Part shown: piece by piece, positions 24,671-33,230 of the stretch
How positions within the stretch are numbered: position 1 is the stretch's first letter
Layout: each line of letters begins with the position of its first letter
Assembly: GCA_963822435.1 (NCBI GenBank)
Contig: CAWGHN010000006.1
Location: forward strand, 62,001 to 126,000
Direction: 5' to 3'
Source of the DNA: JAUYQR01 sp963822435
Lineage (GTDB): Bacteria > Pseudomonadota > Alphaproteobacteria > Rhodobacterales > Rhodobacteraceae
Length of the DNA: 64,000 bases
Made by a program: the position numbers and the translations under genes
The notes under the pieces: generated by a model
The model's database searches: none
What the model saw: only the letters and a program-made list of their open reading frames with translations
Told to the model about the DNA's origin: nothing

Positions 24671-25097
24671 GCGGATGATGCCCAAGCTTGCAGTCGTGCC
24701 GTTGGCCAAGGGGCCAGAGTCTGAAAAGCTGACGATCAACCTTGGGTTCGTCGACCTTGGGCAGATCGAACTGCTGGTGCAGGAAGGCTTTTACGCCAAC
24801 CGCAGCGATTTCATCCGCACCGCGATCCGCAACCAGATCGACCGTCATGCCGAAGTTGTCCGTCAGGTTGTGATCCGCAAAAGCGTTGACCTTGGCATCC
24901 GGCATATCACCAAGGCCGACCTGACAGCCGCCGAGGCGGCGGGTGAGATGCTGGATATCCGCGTGCTTGGCCTTGCGACCATCGCCGAGGATGTGACCCC
25001 CGACCTTGCCCGTCGCAGCATCGGATCGCTTTCCGTGCTTGGGGCGTTGCAGGCAAGCAACAATGTCAAGGCCGCGCTTGCGGACCGAATGAATTAA
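24666..25097 (+). CDS. Ribbon-helix-helix (CopG-type) regulator
   Basis: 143-residue protein with an N-terminal ribbon-helix-helix DNA-binding domain: EKLTINLGFVDLGQIELLV then GFYANRSDFIRTAIRNQID, the beta strand and helix pair of CopG/MetJ-type dimers. The remaining 80 residues are helical and unassigned. It precedes a PHB-depolymerase-type esterase by 15 bases, so it may control that gene and itself. ATG 24666 is chosen; ATGs at 24675 and 24678 are possible. The start lies inside an inverted repeat. Confidence 0.75.
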   Translation: MERMMPKLAVVPLAKGPESEKLTINLGFVDLGQIELLVQEGFYANRSDFIRTAIRNQIDRHAEVVRQVVIRKSVDLGIRHITKADLTAAEAAGEMLDIRVLGLATIAEDVTPDLARRSIGSLSVLGALQASNNVKAALADRMN

Positions 25098-25112
25098 CGA
25101 CCGAGGCAGGAC

Positions 25113-26240
25113 ATGACCAAGACTTTCAAGCGCGGCATCGCCCGTGCCACCGACCTTACCCGGGCGGGCAAACTTCACGAGGCGACCGAGATGATCCAGT
25201 CGCTGCTGGCGCGACGAAGCGACCTGCCGGACGACGCCGTCGCGGGGACCGCTACCCGCCTTGGCGACCGACAGCCGACCCCGGCGTCAAAACCCGATCG
25301 GCCCACCACCCGCGCGGGCCTTGGCGAAACGCTGCGCAAGATCGCCTCGGGCGGAATGCCGGCGCGCGGGCCGTTGGCAGATGCCGGGCGGTTGCCTGCG
25401 GGCGCGCAGTTCCTGGCGCTGACCCATAGGTCGGCAAAGGGCAGCCTTGACTACCGGCTTTACATCCCGGCCCGCACGGCCACCGCGCCGATGCCGCTGA
25501 TCGTCATGCTGCACGGCTGCACCCAGACCCCCGAGGATTTCGCCGCAGGCACCGGCATGAATGCGCTGGCCGAGGAATACGGTTGCCTTGTCGCCTATCC
25601 CGCACAGCCGTCGGGCGCGAACGCGCAGAAATGCTGGAACTGGTTCCGCCCCGAAGACCAGATGCGCGGCACCGGCGAACCCGCCCGTTTCGCAGCCCTT
25701 GCGGATGATATCCGCGCCAATCATGCCGTTGATCCGACGCGGATCTATATTGCCGGGCTGTCTGCCGGGGCTGCGACCGCCTTGCTGACGGCGGCGGCCT
25801 ACCCTGAGATTTTCAGCGCGGTGGGCGTCCATTCCGGTCTGCCCGCAGGCAGCGCCCGCGACGTGGCGTCGGCGTTTTCCGCGATGCGCAGCGGCGGGCA
25901 AGGCAGGCCGCACAAGACCGCCCTTCCAACGATCGTGTTTCACGGCACGGCCGATGGCACGGTTCACCCCAGCAATGCCACCGCAGTCATCGCGCAAGCC
26001 ATCGGCGCGATGCCATCGCTGGAAATCAGGGTCGAGACGGGGCGGTCGGACGGTGGCCGTGGGTTCAGCAAGACGGCCTATGTCACCCAAGGCGGCCACC
26101 CGATGGCCGAATTGTGGGAAATCGACGCCGCAGGCCATGCCTGGGCCGGCGGCGCACCGGGGGCCAGCTATACCGACCCGAAAGGCCCGGACGCCTCGCG
26201 CCACATGCTGCGCTTCTTTCTGGCGCAGGGTGCGGCCTGA
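25113..26240 (+). CDS. PHB depolymerase-family esterase
   Basis: 375-residue alpha/beta hydrolase of the poly(3-hydroxybutyrate) depolymerase/feruloyl esterase group. Residues 1-105 are a variable, probably cytoplasmic leader without a signal peptide. The catalytic domain starts at LDYRLYIPA; oxyanion region MLHGCTQTPEDFAAGTGMN, nucleophile Ser in AGLSAGAA, Asp in FHGTADGTVHP and His in DAAGHAWAGG. Without an export signal it may act on intracellular polyester or small esters. Co-transcribed with the RHH regulator. Confidence 0.85.
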   Translation: MTKTFKRGIARATDLTRAGKLHEATEMIQSLLARRSDLPDDAVAGTATRLGDRQPTPASKPDRPTTRAGLGETLRKIASGGMPARGPLADAGRLPAGAQFLALTHRSAKGSLDYRLYIPARTATAPMPLIVMLHGCTQTPEDFAAGTGMNALAEEYGCLVAYPAQPSGANAQKCWNWFRPEDQMRGTGEPARFAALADDIRANHAVDPTRIYIAGLSAGAATALLTAAAYPEIFSAVGVHSGLPAGSARDVASAFSAMRSGGQGRPHKTALPTIVFHGTADGTVHPSNATAVIAQAIGAMPSLEIRVETGRSDGGRGFSKTAYVTQGGHPMAELWEIDAAGHAWAGGAPGASYTDPKGPDASRHMLRFFLAQGAA

Positions 26241-27416
26241 CTACGGCTGCGGTTGCACCCGAACGCCGCCGCTGACGGCATCGCTTGGGTGCAACACCAC
26301 CAGATCGCCCGGCTCGAGCCCCTGCAAGACCTGCGCAAAGCTGTGGTTGCGTTCGCCGATCACGATGCGGGTCAGCACTGCCCGACCATCCTGCACCACA
26401 AAGGCGGCCCAGTCCGACCCGTCACGGAAGAGCGCCCCGACCGGGATTGTCAGCACATCCTTGCCCTCCCAGATGCGCAGCCCGGCCAGCACCCGAAAGC
26501 CGTGCCCAAGCGCCTTCCAGGTTTCGGGATCGCCGCTGAGCGACAGGATCACCTCGACCCGCTGTTCCTCGATGCCAAGCGCGGAAACCTTGGTCACCGC
26601 AGCCGGCTCGATGCGGTCGACCCGGGCTTCAAGGTCCGGCCCGCCCCAGCCGTAGACCCGCGCCACTGCCCCCACTGTTGCGCGAACCGCATCACGCGAC
26701 AAAAGCTCCACCGCAATCTCAAGGGCAGCCGGATTGCCGATCTGAAGGATAGGGGTGCCAGCCTGCACCACCTGTTCGTCCTCGGTTGCCACGCGCAGGA
26801 TGCGCCCGGCGACAGGCGTGACGATCTCGATGCAGCAGACATCGTTGCCATCGCCGGCCGCCAGCACGGCGCGTGCGCTGTCACGCTCGCGCTCGCGCAC
26901 GGCCAGGTTGGCCTTGGCGCTGGCAACCGCGGCCTCGGCGGTGCGCTGGGCCAGAACGGCATTGTCCAGCACCTGTTTCGACAGGGTCGCGCGGTCGAAC
27001 AGGGTCCGCGCACGGTCGGCCTCGCGTGTTGCATACTCCAGCGTGGTGTCGGCCTGCGCCAGTTGCGCGCGGGCCAGATCGACGGCGGCGATGGCGGCGG
27101 CTTCGGCCGCTTCGGCCACCGCGCGCGACCGGCTGTCCAGCAACGCCGGGGCCGCCGGACCGATCCGCGCCACCACGTCGCCCGCCCGCACAGCATCGCC
27201 AGGATGCAGGGCAATCCGCTGCAACTTGCCAGCGATCGGTGCCGAAACGGTAAACACCTCGCGGATCTGCGCCTCGCCCTCGGCCTCGATCTCGACACTG
27301 AGGTCGCGGCGCGCAACGGCGGCGGTTTCGACCGAAATGGCCTCGGGCAGGAAGGCCCAGACCAGAAGCGCCAGCACCCCCGCGCCCACAATGATGACAG
27401 GCAGATAGCGTCGCAT
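26241..27416 (-). CDS. Membrane fusion protein of ABC exporter (HlyD/MacA type)
   Basis: 391-residue periplasmic adaptor. A single N-terminal membrane anchor (LPVIIVGAGVLALLVWAFL) is followed by a biotinyl-lipoyl half (VSAPIAGKLQRIALHPGDAVRAGD), a long alanine-rich coiled coil (about residues 95-190), the second lipoyl half (VTPVAGRILRV) and beta-barrel domains. It is the last gene of a three-gene exporter operon, 3 bases after the permease stop. It links the inner-membrane pump to an outer channel not present in the window. An unusual adjacent Cys-Cys pair (DVCCIEI) sits at the end of the hairpin. Confidence 0.88.
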   Translation of the reverse strand: MRRYLPVIIVGAGVLALLVWAFLPEAISVETAAVARRDLSVEIEAEGEAQIREVFTVSAPIAGKLQRIALHPGDAVRAGDVVARIGPAAPALLDSRSRAVAEAAEAAAIAAVDLARAQLAQADTTLEYATREADRARTLFDRATLSKQVLDNAVLAQRTAEAAVASAKANLAVRERERDSARAVLAAGDGNDVCCIEIVTPVAGRILRVATEDEQVVQAGTPILQIGNPAALEIAVELLSRDAVRATVGAVARVYGWGGPDLEARVDRIEPAAVTKVSALGIEEQRVEVILSLSGDPETWKALGHGFRVLAGLRIWEGKDVLTIPVGALFRDGSDWAAFVVQDGRAVLTRIVIGERNHSFAQVLQGLEPGDLVVLHPSDAVSGGVRVQPQP

Positions 27417-27419
27417 GGC

Positions 27420-29786
27420 TTACTCCCGCGTTTTCAGAACGGCGATCATGTCAAGGCGGTTGATCCGGCCGCGCACCGCGATGGCCGACAAAAGCGCCGC
27501 CGCGATGACGATCAGGCTGGCAGTGGCGTAGACGTCGCGCCCCATCACGAACGGCACCCGGTAAAGGTCGGACGAAAACGCCGCGACCATCGCCAGACCG
27601 ATGCCATGCCCGATCAGCCAGCCCAAGGGCTGCGCCACCAGCACGACCACGGCCAGTTCTCCGAGGATCACGCCCGAAACTTCGCCTTGTGTAAAGCCAA
27701 GCACCCTGAGGCTGGCAAGCTCGCGCCCCTGTTCCGACAGCGCGATGCGCGAGAAATTGTAGACCACGCCCACCGCGATGATCCCGGCCAATGTGACGTA
27801 AACGGCAATCATCACCGTAATGTTTTCGGCAAGGGTCTGACGAAAGCGCGACACGGTCAGGTCAGTCACGTTCATGAAGCCGGTCTTCGGTGCCTGCCGT
27901 GCGGCGGCAAAGAATGCATCCTGCCCGGCCGGATCAAGGCTGACGTTGACGCCCGATATCACCGTGCCTTCCCCCATTACCCGGTTCAGTGCGCCGATTT
28001 CCATCGCCGCGCCAAGCCCGACATAGCCGACCGAAATCCCGCTGACCGGCAGCTGCGACAGGCTGCGCCGGCCCTCCAGGAACTCCACCGTCACCAGATC
28101 GCCGCGCGCCACGTCCAACGCCTCGGCCAATGCTTGGCTGAGGATCAGTCCGGCGCCGGGCATTGCCATTGGCACAAGGTCAGGCGACAACGCGCGCGAC
28201 AGCCGCGCATTCGCAGGCCGACCCTCGATAGCCAGCCGCTTTGACCGCGCGCCGTGCGACAGCCGCGCGCCCACAACGCGGAACGGCTCGGCCGCCATCA
28301 CACCCGGCATCCGGCGCACGTCCTGTATCGCCGAAGCTGGTTCCGCCCCGACAAAAGCAATCCGCACGTCCTGCCGCTCTGCCCGGGAAAAGGTGATGTC
28401 GATCATGTGGTCGATCGACCCGAACGACCACAGCGATGCCACCAGGATCGCCACCGCCATCGCCACCCCCATGATGCTGGACAGGCTGCGCATCGGCCAG
28501 CGCATCAGGTGCCGCGCTATCATCCGTCCCGTCTGGCGCAGCGGCATCAGCCGCGCGGCCCACCCGGTGCGGCGGCGGAAATCGGCGGGAGCAGGGGGCG
28601 CCATCGCCACCGCCGGGGCCAGTTTCAGCACTGCCCGCACTGTTTGCAGCGCCCCGCCGGTCGCGGCTGCCACGGTGATCACGGCGGCCAGAACATAGAT
28701 CTGTGGATCGCGGGTAAAGACAAGAAACGGGAACGAAAAGAACCGCGCGTAAAGCTGCGCCATGCCGGCCCCCAGCCACGCGCCCGCGACAAAACCGATC
28801 AGGCAGCCGATCACCGCAATGCAAAGCACAAACTCAAGGTAATGCCCCGCGATGCTGCCGGGCCTGTAGCCTAGCGCCTTCAAAAGCCCGATCTGCTCGC
28901 GTTCCAGCGCCACGAGGCGTGACAGCGTCATGTGCACCAGCATCGCCGCGACCAGAAGAAAGATCGGCGGCAGCACTTTGACCATCGCGCCAAGTTGCTT
29001 CAATTCGGCATCCAGAAACGCGTGTGAGGTCTGCTCGCTCCGCCCGGTCGCACCGAGGCCGCCATAAGGCGCGGTCAGCCGGTCCAGGGTCTCGATCACC
29101 CGCGCTTCGGAGGCGCCGGGGGCCAGCCGCAGCACAAGGTTGGAAAATGCGCCGTCCAGATCATAGGCCGCCTCCAGCGTGGCGCGCGGCAGCCACGCGA
29201 TGCCAAAGCGGCGGGGGTCGGGCATCATCTCGCCCGGTCCCAGTGCGTAGATGAATTCGGGCGACAGCGCGATCCCGGTCACCACAAGGTCGCGCCGTTT
29301 GCCATTCATCACCACCGGCACCGTCGTTCCCGGCTGCAACCGGTGCGCGGCGGCAAACCCTTCGGAGACGACGATCTCGTCCGAGGCCAGCGGTTCGGGC
29401 AGGCGCCCCTGACGCAGGTGCAGCCGGTTCAAACCGGCGTCAGGGTTCACCGGCAGCGACACCAGCAGGAGCGACGCGGGTTCCACCATATCGGGAAACT
29501 CGGGCCTGCCCAGCTTGACGATCCGCGCCTCGGCCTGCAGCACGCCGTCGATGGCCGCCACATCGCCCAAAAGCGCCAGTGGCGCCCGCGTGAGGTCAGC
29601 GAAAACATCGGCAAATCGGTAATCCGCGTAATACCGCGCCCGCGTTTCGGACAGCGAGGCATAAGCGCCGTTGCCAAGGATCATCGTTGCGACCCCCGCT
29701 GCCAGCACCAGCGCAATCGCCAGCACCTGCGGCCAAAGCCGGCCAAGGTCGCGCAGCACCTTGCGGCGCAGGGGGGCGATCACCAT
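27420..29786 (-). CDS. ABC exporter permease with two FtsX domains
   Basis: 788-residue permease with an N-terminal helix, a large periplasmic domain (residues ~50-260), an FtsX helix set, a second periplasmic domain and a second FtsX set near the C-terminus (GVVYNFSRIALSEQGRELASLRVLGF). This duplicated layout is that of lipoprotein-release/DevC-like or YknZ-like exporters rather than short MacB. It overlaps the ATPase stop by seven bases. Substrate unknown; lipids, peptides or drugs are usual for such systems. Confidence 0.88.
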   Translation of the reverse strand: MVIAPLRRKVLRDLGRLWPQVLAIALVLAAGVATMILGNGAYASLSETRARYYADYRFADVFADLTRAPLALLGDVAAIDGVLQAEARIVKLGRPEFPDMVEPASLLLVSLPVNPDAGLNRLHLRQGRLPEPLASDEIVVSEGFAAAHRLQPGTTVPVVMNGKRRDLVVTGIALSPEFIYALGPGEMMPDPRRFGIAWLPRATLEAAYDLDGAFSNLVLRLAPGASEARVIETLDRLTAPYGGLGATGRSEQTSHAFLDAELKQLGAMVKVLPPIFLLVAAMLVHMTLSRLVALEREQIGLLKALGYRPGSIAGHYLEFVLCIAVIGCLIGFVAGAWLGAGMAQLYARFFSFPFLVFTRDPQIYVLAAVITVAAATGGALQTVRAVLKLAPAVAMAPPAPADFRRRTGWAARLMPLRQTGRMIARHLMRWPMRSLSSIMGVAMAVAILVASLWSFGSIDHMIDITFSRAERQDVRIAFVGAEPASAIQDVRRMPGVMAAEPFRVVGARLSHGARSKRLAIEGRPANARLSRALSPDLVPMAMPGAGLILSQALAEALDVARGDLVTVEFLEGRRSLSQLPVSGISVGYVGLGAAMEIGALNRVMGEGTVISGVNVSLDPAGQDAFFAAARQAPKTGFMNVTDLTVSRFRQTLAENITVMIAVYVTLAGIIAVGVVYNFSRIALSEQGRELASLRVLGFTQGEVSGVILGELAVVVLVAQPLGWLIGHGIGLAMVAAFSSDLYRVPFVMGRDVYATASLIVIAAALLSAIAVRGRINRLDMIAVLKTRE

Positions 29787-30496
29787 GACACCTGATCCGG
29801 GCGCTTGCGGGTGGTGTTTACCGTGGTCTCGACGATCCTCCCGTCGGCAAAGCGCAAGGTGCGGTCGGCGATTTCGCGGATAGCGGCGTTGTGGGTGATG
29901 ACCAGAGTGGTCGCCCCCACGGCCCGGTTCACCTCGGTCAGCGCTTCCAGCACGCGCACGCCGGTGGCGCTGTCCAGCGCCCCGGTCGGCTCGTCACAGA
30001 ACAACAGCTCAGGCCGTTTTGCTATGGCGCGGGCAATCGCCACGCGCTGCTGTTCGCCGCCCGAAAGCTGCGCGGGAAAGTGGTTCTGTCGCGCCGACAG
30101 CCCCACCAGATCCAGCGCGTCAGCCGGGGTCATCGGATTGCGCGAAATTTCCGTCACCAGCGCCACGTTTTCCAGCGCGGTCAGGCTGGGGACCAGATTG
30201 TAGAACTGGAACACGAAGCCCACATGATCGCGCCGGTACTGGGTCAACCCACGCTCGTCCAGCTTGGTCAGTTCGTGGTCGCGAAACTGCACCCGTCCGG
30301 CCGAGGCCGAATCCAGGCCCCCAAGGATGTTCAGGAACGTCGACTTGCCCGAACCAGACGGCCCAAGGATCACCACGAATTCGCCCCGCACTGCAGCGAA
30401 ATCCACGCCGCGCAAGGCGTGAACCTCTACCGGCCCGTTGCGGTAGACCTTGGTCAAGCCGCTGGCGCGGATGACGATGTCTGGGTCGTCGGGCAT
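29780..30496 (-). CDS. ABC exporter ATPase (LolD/MacB type)
   Basis: 238-residue nucleotide-binding protein. Walker A LGPSGSGKSTF, Q-loop VFQFYNLVPSLTALENV, signature LSGGEQQRVAIARA, Walker B LLFCDEPTGALDSATG and H-loop VITHNAAI are complete. The Q-loop/FYNLVP pattern is characteristic of the LolD/MacB/DevA exporter group. First gene of the ATPase-permease-adaptor operon. Confidence 0.93.
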   Translation of the reverse strand: MPDDPDIVIRASGLTKVYRNGPVEVHALRGVDFAAVRGEFVVILGPSGSGKSTFLNILGGLDSASAGRVQFRDHELTKLDERGLTQYRRDHVGFVFQFYNLVPSLTALENVALVTEISRNPMTPADALDLVGLSARQNHFPAQLSGGEQQRVAIARAIAKRPELLFCDEPTGALDSATGVRVLEALTEVNRAVGATTLVITHNAAIREIADRTLRFADGRIVETTVNTTRKRPDQVSW

Positions 30497-30566
30497 CGGG
30501 GCTTTCCGTCAGGACGCGTCATGCTACCCGATCCGCCGCGCCCGACCTTGACGCAGGTCAAGCCTG

Positions 30567-31406
30567 TCAGGCCCGCCCGCTGGCCCCAAGCCCGCGTATC
30601 ACCGCCCGTGCCGCCGCCATCACCGGCGCTTCGGTTTCGCGCAGGATGGCGATGCGGTCGAACCGCGCCGGATCGTGCGCCACCGCCGCGCGCAGCGCCG
30701 CGCCAAAGGCCATCCGCAATTCGGTGCCGATGTTGAATTTGGCGATCCGGCTGGTCGCGGCCAGCGCCGCTCTTTCGGCCAAAGGCACGCCCGACCCACC
30801 GTGGATGACCAGCGCCACGTCGGTTGCCGCCTCGATCGCCCTGAGACGCGCGATGTCCAGCCCGCCGCCCGGCCCGGTCTGCAGATGCAGGTTGCCGATG
30901 GAAATCGCCATCGCATCGACGCCCGTCTCGCGCCCAAAGCGCGCCGCTTCTTCGGGGTCTGTCCCCGCCGAACGCTCGCCGCCCGCATAGCCGACAAACC
31001 CGATCTCGCCTTCGCAGGATGCGCCCGCCGCATGGGCAAGCCGCGCCACGGCCGCCGTCGCCGCGATGTTTTCCTCCAACGGCAGGCGCGAGCCGTCGAA
31101 CATCAGCGAGGTGAACCCTGCGTCCAGTGCGGCGCGACATTCGTCCAGCGACGTGCCGTGGTCCAGATGTGCCACGACCGGCACCGAGGCGCTGGCGGCC
31201 AGATGCCGGAACATCGCGCCCAGCACGGGCAGGGGCGTATGCGCCCGACACCCCGGCCCGGCTTGCAGGATCACCGGCGCGCGCTCGGCCTCTGCCGCGG
31301 CCACATAGGCGCGCATGTCCTCCCAGCCAAGGCACACCAGCCCCGGCACCGCATAGCCCCCGGCCAAGGCAGGCCGCAGCACATCGGCAAGGGTGGCCAG
31401 CGTCAT
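30567..31406 (-). CDS. Class II aldolase (IolJ-like), inositol operon
   Basis: 279-residue zinc-dependent aldolase of the fructose-bisphosphate aldolase class II family. Zinc and catalytic motifs: HLDHG (residues ~80), GEIGFVGYAGGE, the IHGGSGVP strand and FNIGTELR. In an operon with iolB, iolC and iolD it most likely cleaves 2-deoxy-5-keto-gluconate 6-phosphate to malonate semialdehyde and dihydroxyacetone phosphate, as IolJ does. ATG 31406 overlaps the iolB stop (ATGA). Other class II aldolase substrates cannot be excluded. Confidence 0.8.
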   Translation of the reverse strand: MTLATLADVLRPALAGGYAVPGLVCLGWEDMRAYVAAAEAERAPVILQAGPGCRAHTPLPVLGAMFRHLAASASVPVVAHLDHGTSLDECRAALDAGFTSLMFDGSRLPLEENIAATAAVARLAHAAGASCEGEIGFVGYAGGERSAGTDPEEAARFGRETGVDAMAISIGNLHLQTGPGGGLDIARLRAIEAATDVALVIHGGSGVPLAERAALAATSRIAKFNIGTELRMAFGAALRAAVAHDPARFDRIAILRETEAPVMAAARAVIRGLGASGRA

Positions 31407-32242
31407 TTGAACTTGGCCACCATGTCCATGATTCCGGGAATGGTGTGAAGCTGCGCGGCGTGCGTCGGCTGGAAATGCTGCTTCAGGCTGCGCTGGCTAA
31501 GCCCGCCGAGGATGGTGAAGTAATACATCTCATACCCCGGCAGCACGCAGCAGGGGTGATAGCCGTTGTCGATCAGCACGGTGGAGCGGTTCATGATGTG
31601 ATAGGCGTCGCCCGGTTCGTTATCCACCCGCTGCAACATCTGAAGTCCCGAGCCGTAGTCGGGCCGAAAGCGGAAGTTGTAGCATTCGTCATGCCGGGTT
31701 TCTTCGGGCAAACGGTCGGTGTCGTGCTTGTGGCTTGGAAACCCCGACCAGCCGCCTGCACCGACCGTAAAAAGCTCGGACACCAGCAGCCGCCCGACGC
31801 GGTCGTGGTAGGCGGCGCCAAGGATATGCTTGATCTTGCGGTGCGTCTTGGTGTCGTCCGACCCGTACTGCACGCGGTCGATATCCGCCGCCCGCACCGC
31901 GAACGGGCGCAGGGTTTCGGCAAATCTGGCGCCAGCGAGGAACACCTCGGTCTCGGTCAGCGCGGTGATCCGCGCACCGCTGCCCGATGGCACGTAAACC
32001 CCCTCCGGCTCGCCGTCCCAGACGTCCACGCCGCGGTTGCCGATGGCGGCGAAGGTCTCGCCCATTGTTTCCACAGTCACGGTGCCGGTCGCTGGCACCA
32101 CGCAGGTTTCATACCCCGCCACGCGGTAATCAAAATGCTCGCCCGCGCGCAGCCGCACGATGTTGAAGTAAACCAAGGGCACATGCGCGTCGTCGACATC
32201 GACGATGGGGCGGTTCTGGTTGTCGTGGGGGGCGATGTGCAT
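31403..32242 (-). CDS. iolB: 5-deoxy-glucuronate isomerase
   Basis: Converts 5-deoxy-glucuronate to 2-deoxy-5-keto-gluconate in inositol catabolism, 279 residues. Bicupin protein; the second cupin carries the metal site, visible as PSHKHDTD, LPEETRHDECYNFRF and YHPCCVLPGYEMYYF. ATG 32242 gives the normal family length; the frame is open for 53 more upstream residues that overlap iolC and are shadow. Ten bases separate it from the iolC stop. Confidence 0.93.
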   Translation of the reverse strand: MHIAPHDNQNRPIVDVDDAHVPLVYFNIVRLRAGEHFDYRVAGYETCVVPATGTVTVETMGETFAAIGNRGVDVWDGEPEGVYVPSGSGARITALTETEVFLAGARFAETLRPFAVRAADIDRVQYGSDDTKTHRKIKHILGAAYHDRVGRLLVSELFTVGAGGWSGFPSHKHDTDRLPEETRHDECYNFRFRPDYGSGLQMLQRVDNEPGDAYHIMNRSTVLIDNGYHPCCVLPGYEMYYFTILGGLSQRSLKQHFQPTHAAQLHTIPGIMDMVAKFK

Positions 32243-32252
32243 CTGCGTCCTC

Positions 32253-33230
32253 TCAGGCCGTGGGGCCGCTGTGATCGGCAAGGAAAGTGTCAAGTTCGGC
32301 AACCGTGGGCATTGCAGGCGCGCAGCCGACACGCGCGACCACCATCGCGGCGGCGGCCGATCCGCGCAAGACGGCGTCGCGGACGGGAACGCCTCGCGCA
32401 AGCCCCGCGATCATTGCGCCAAGAAAGCTGTCGCCCGCGCCGGTCGGCTTCAGCGCCTTGGTCGGATAGATCCCGGTCTGGAATTCATTCTCGGGCGTTA
32501 GGGTGATCGCACCCTTCTCGCCCATCTTGTAGACCACCAGCCGCGCCCCGCCGCGCACCAGATCGCGCGCCTTGTCGAGCCCCCGGTCAAGGTGGCCGGC
32601 CATGAAGCCGAACTCCACGTCATTGCCGACGATCACGTCACACAGCGCCCCGGCGCGGGAGTAAACTTGCTCTGCCACCGCTGGCGAGGGCCAGGAATAG
32701 GGACGATAGTCGATGTCGAAGATCAAGGGCACTCCGGCGGCCCGCGCCAGATCAAAGGCACGGAACGCGGCGCTGCGCGACGGTTCCGCCGCCAGCACTG
32801 TGCCGGTGGTAACAAGCGCCGAAAAGCTTGAATAATCAACCGCTTCCACATCGGCCACCGACATCGCGAAATCAGCAGCGTTGTTGCGGTAAATGACGGA
32901 TTGGCAGTTCTCAAGCCGCGTTTCCACAACAGCAAGCGAGTTCCGCACTTCGCCCGCCACGCTGCGCACATGGCGGCGGTCGATCCCGTAGGCGTCCAAC
33001 TGGTTCAGGCAGAACCGCCCCACCGCATCATCCGACACACAGGTCATCAGCGCCGCGCGACAGCCCTGCCGCACCAGGGCGACAGCGATGTTCGCCGATG
33101 ATCCACCCAGCGCCGCAGAAAACCGCGTGGCCTCCTCGACCCGCGTTCCGGGTGGATCGGCGTAAAGGTCCATGCCTGCGCGCCCGATCACCAGAAGCGG
33201 CCGTTCCGCAAGGCGCGACAGGTCGGCCAT
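32253..33230 (-). CDS. iolC: 5-dehydro-2-deoxygluconokinase
   Basis: PfkB/ribokinase-family kinase phosphorylating 2-deoxy-5-keto-gluconate at O6, 325 residues. N-terminal signature GGSSANIAVALVRQG and C-terminal GAGDSFLGAMIAG with the catalytic Asp are present; VIGRAGMDLYAD is typical of IolC. It lacks the C-terminal DUF2090 aldolase-like domain fused to IolC in many proteobacteria, consistent with a separate aldolase gene here. ATG 33230 overlaps the iolD stop (TGATG). Confidence 0.92.
   Translation of the reverse strand: MADLSRLAERPLLVIGRAGMDLYADPPGTRVEEATRFSAALGGSSANIAVALVRQGCRAALMTCVSDDAVGRFCLNQLDAYGIDRRHVRSVAGEVRNSLAVVETRLENCQSVIYRNNAADFAMSVADVEAVDYSSFSALVTTGTVLAAEPSRSAAFRAFDLARAAGVPLIFDIDYRPYSWPSPAVAEQVYSRAGALCDVIVGNDVEFGFMAGHLDRGLDKARDLVRGGARLVVYKMGEKGAITLTPENEFQTGIYPTKALKPTGAGDSFLGAMIAGLARGVPVRDAVLRGSAAAAMVVARVGCAPAMPTVAELDTFLADHSGPTA

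Noticed and set aside
26253..28244. 663-codon plus-strand frame opposite the exporter genes
   Set aside because: Antisense shadow: low-complexity, His/Arg/Gln-rich, no ribosome site, and it covers parts of two clear genes.
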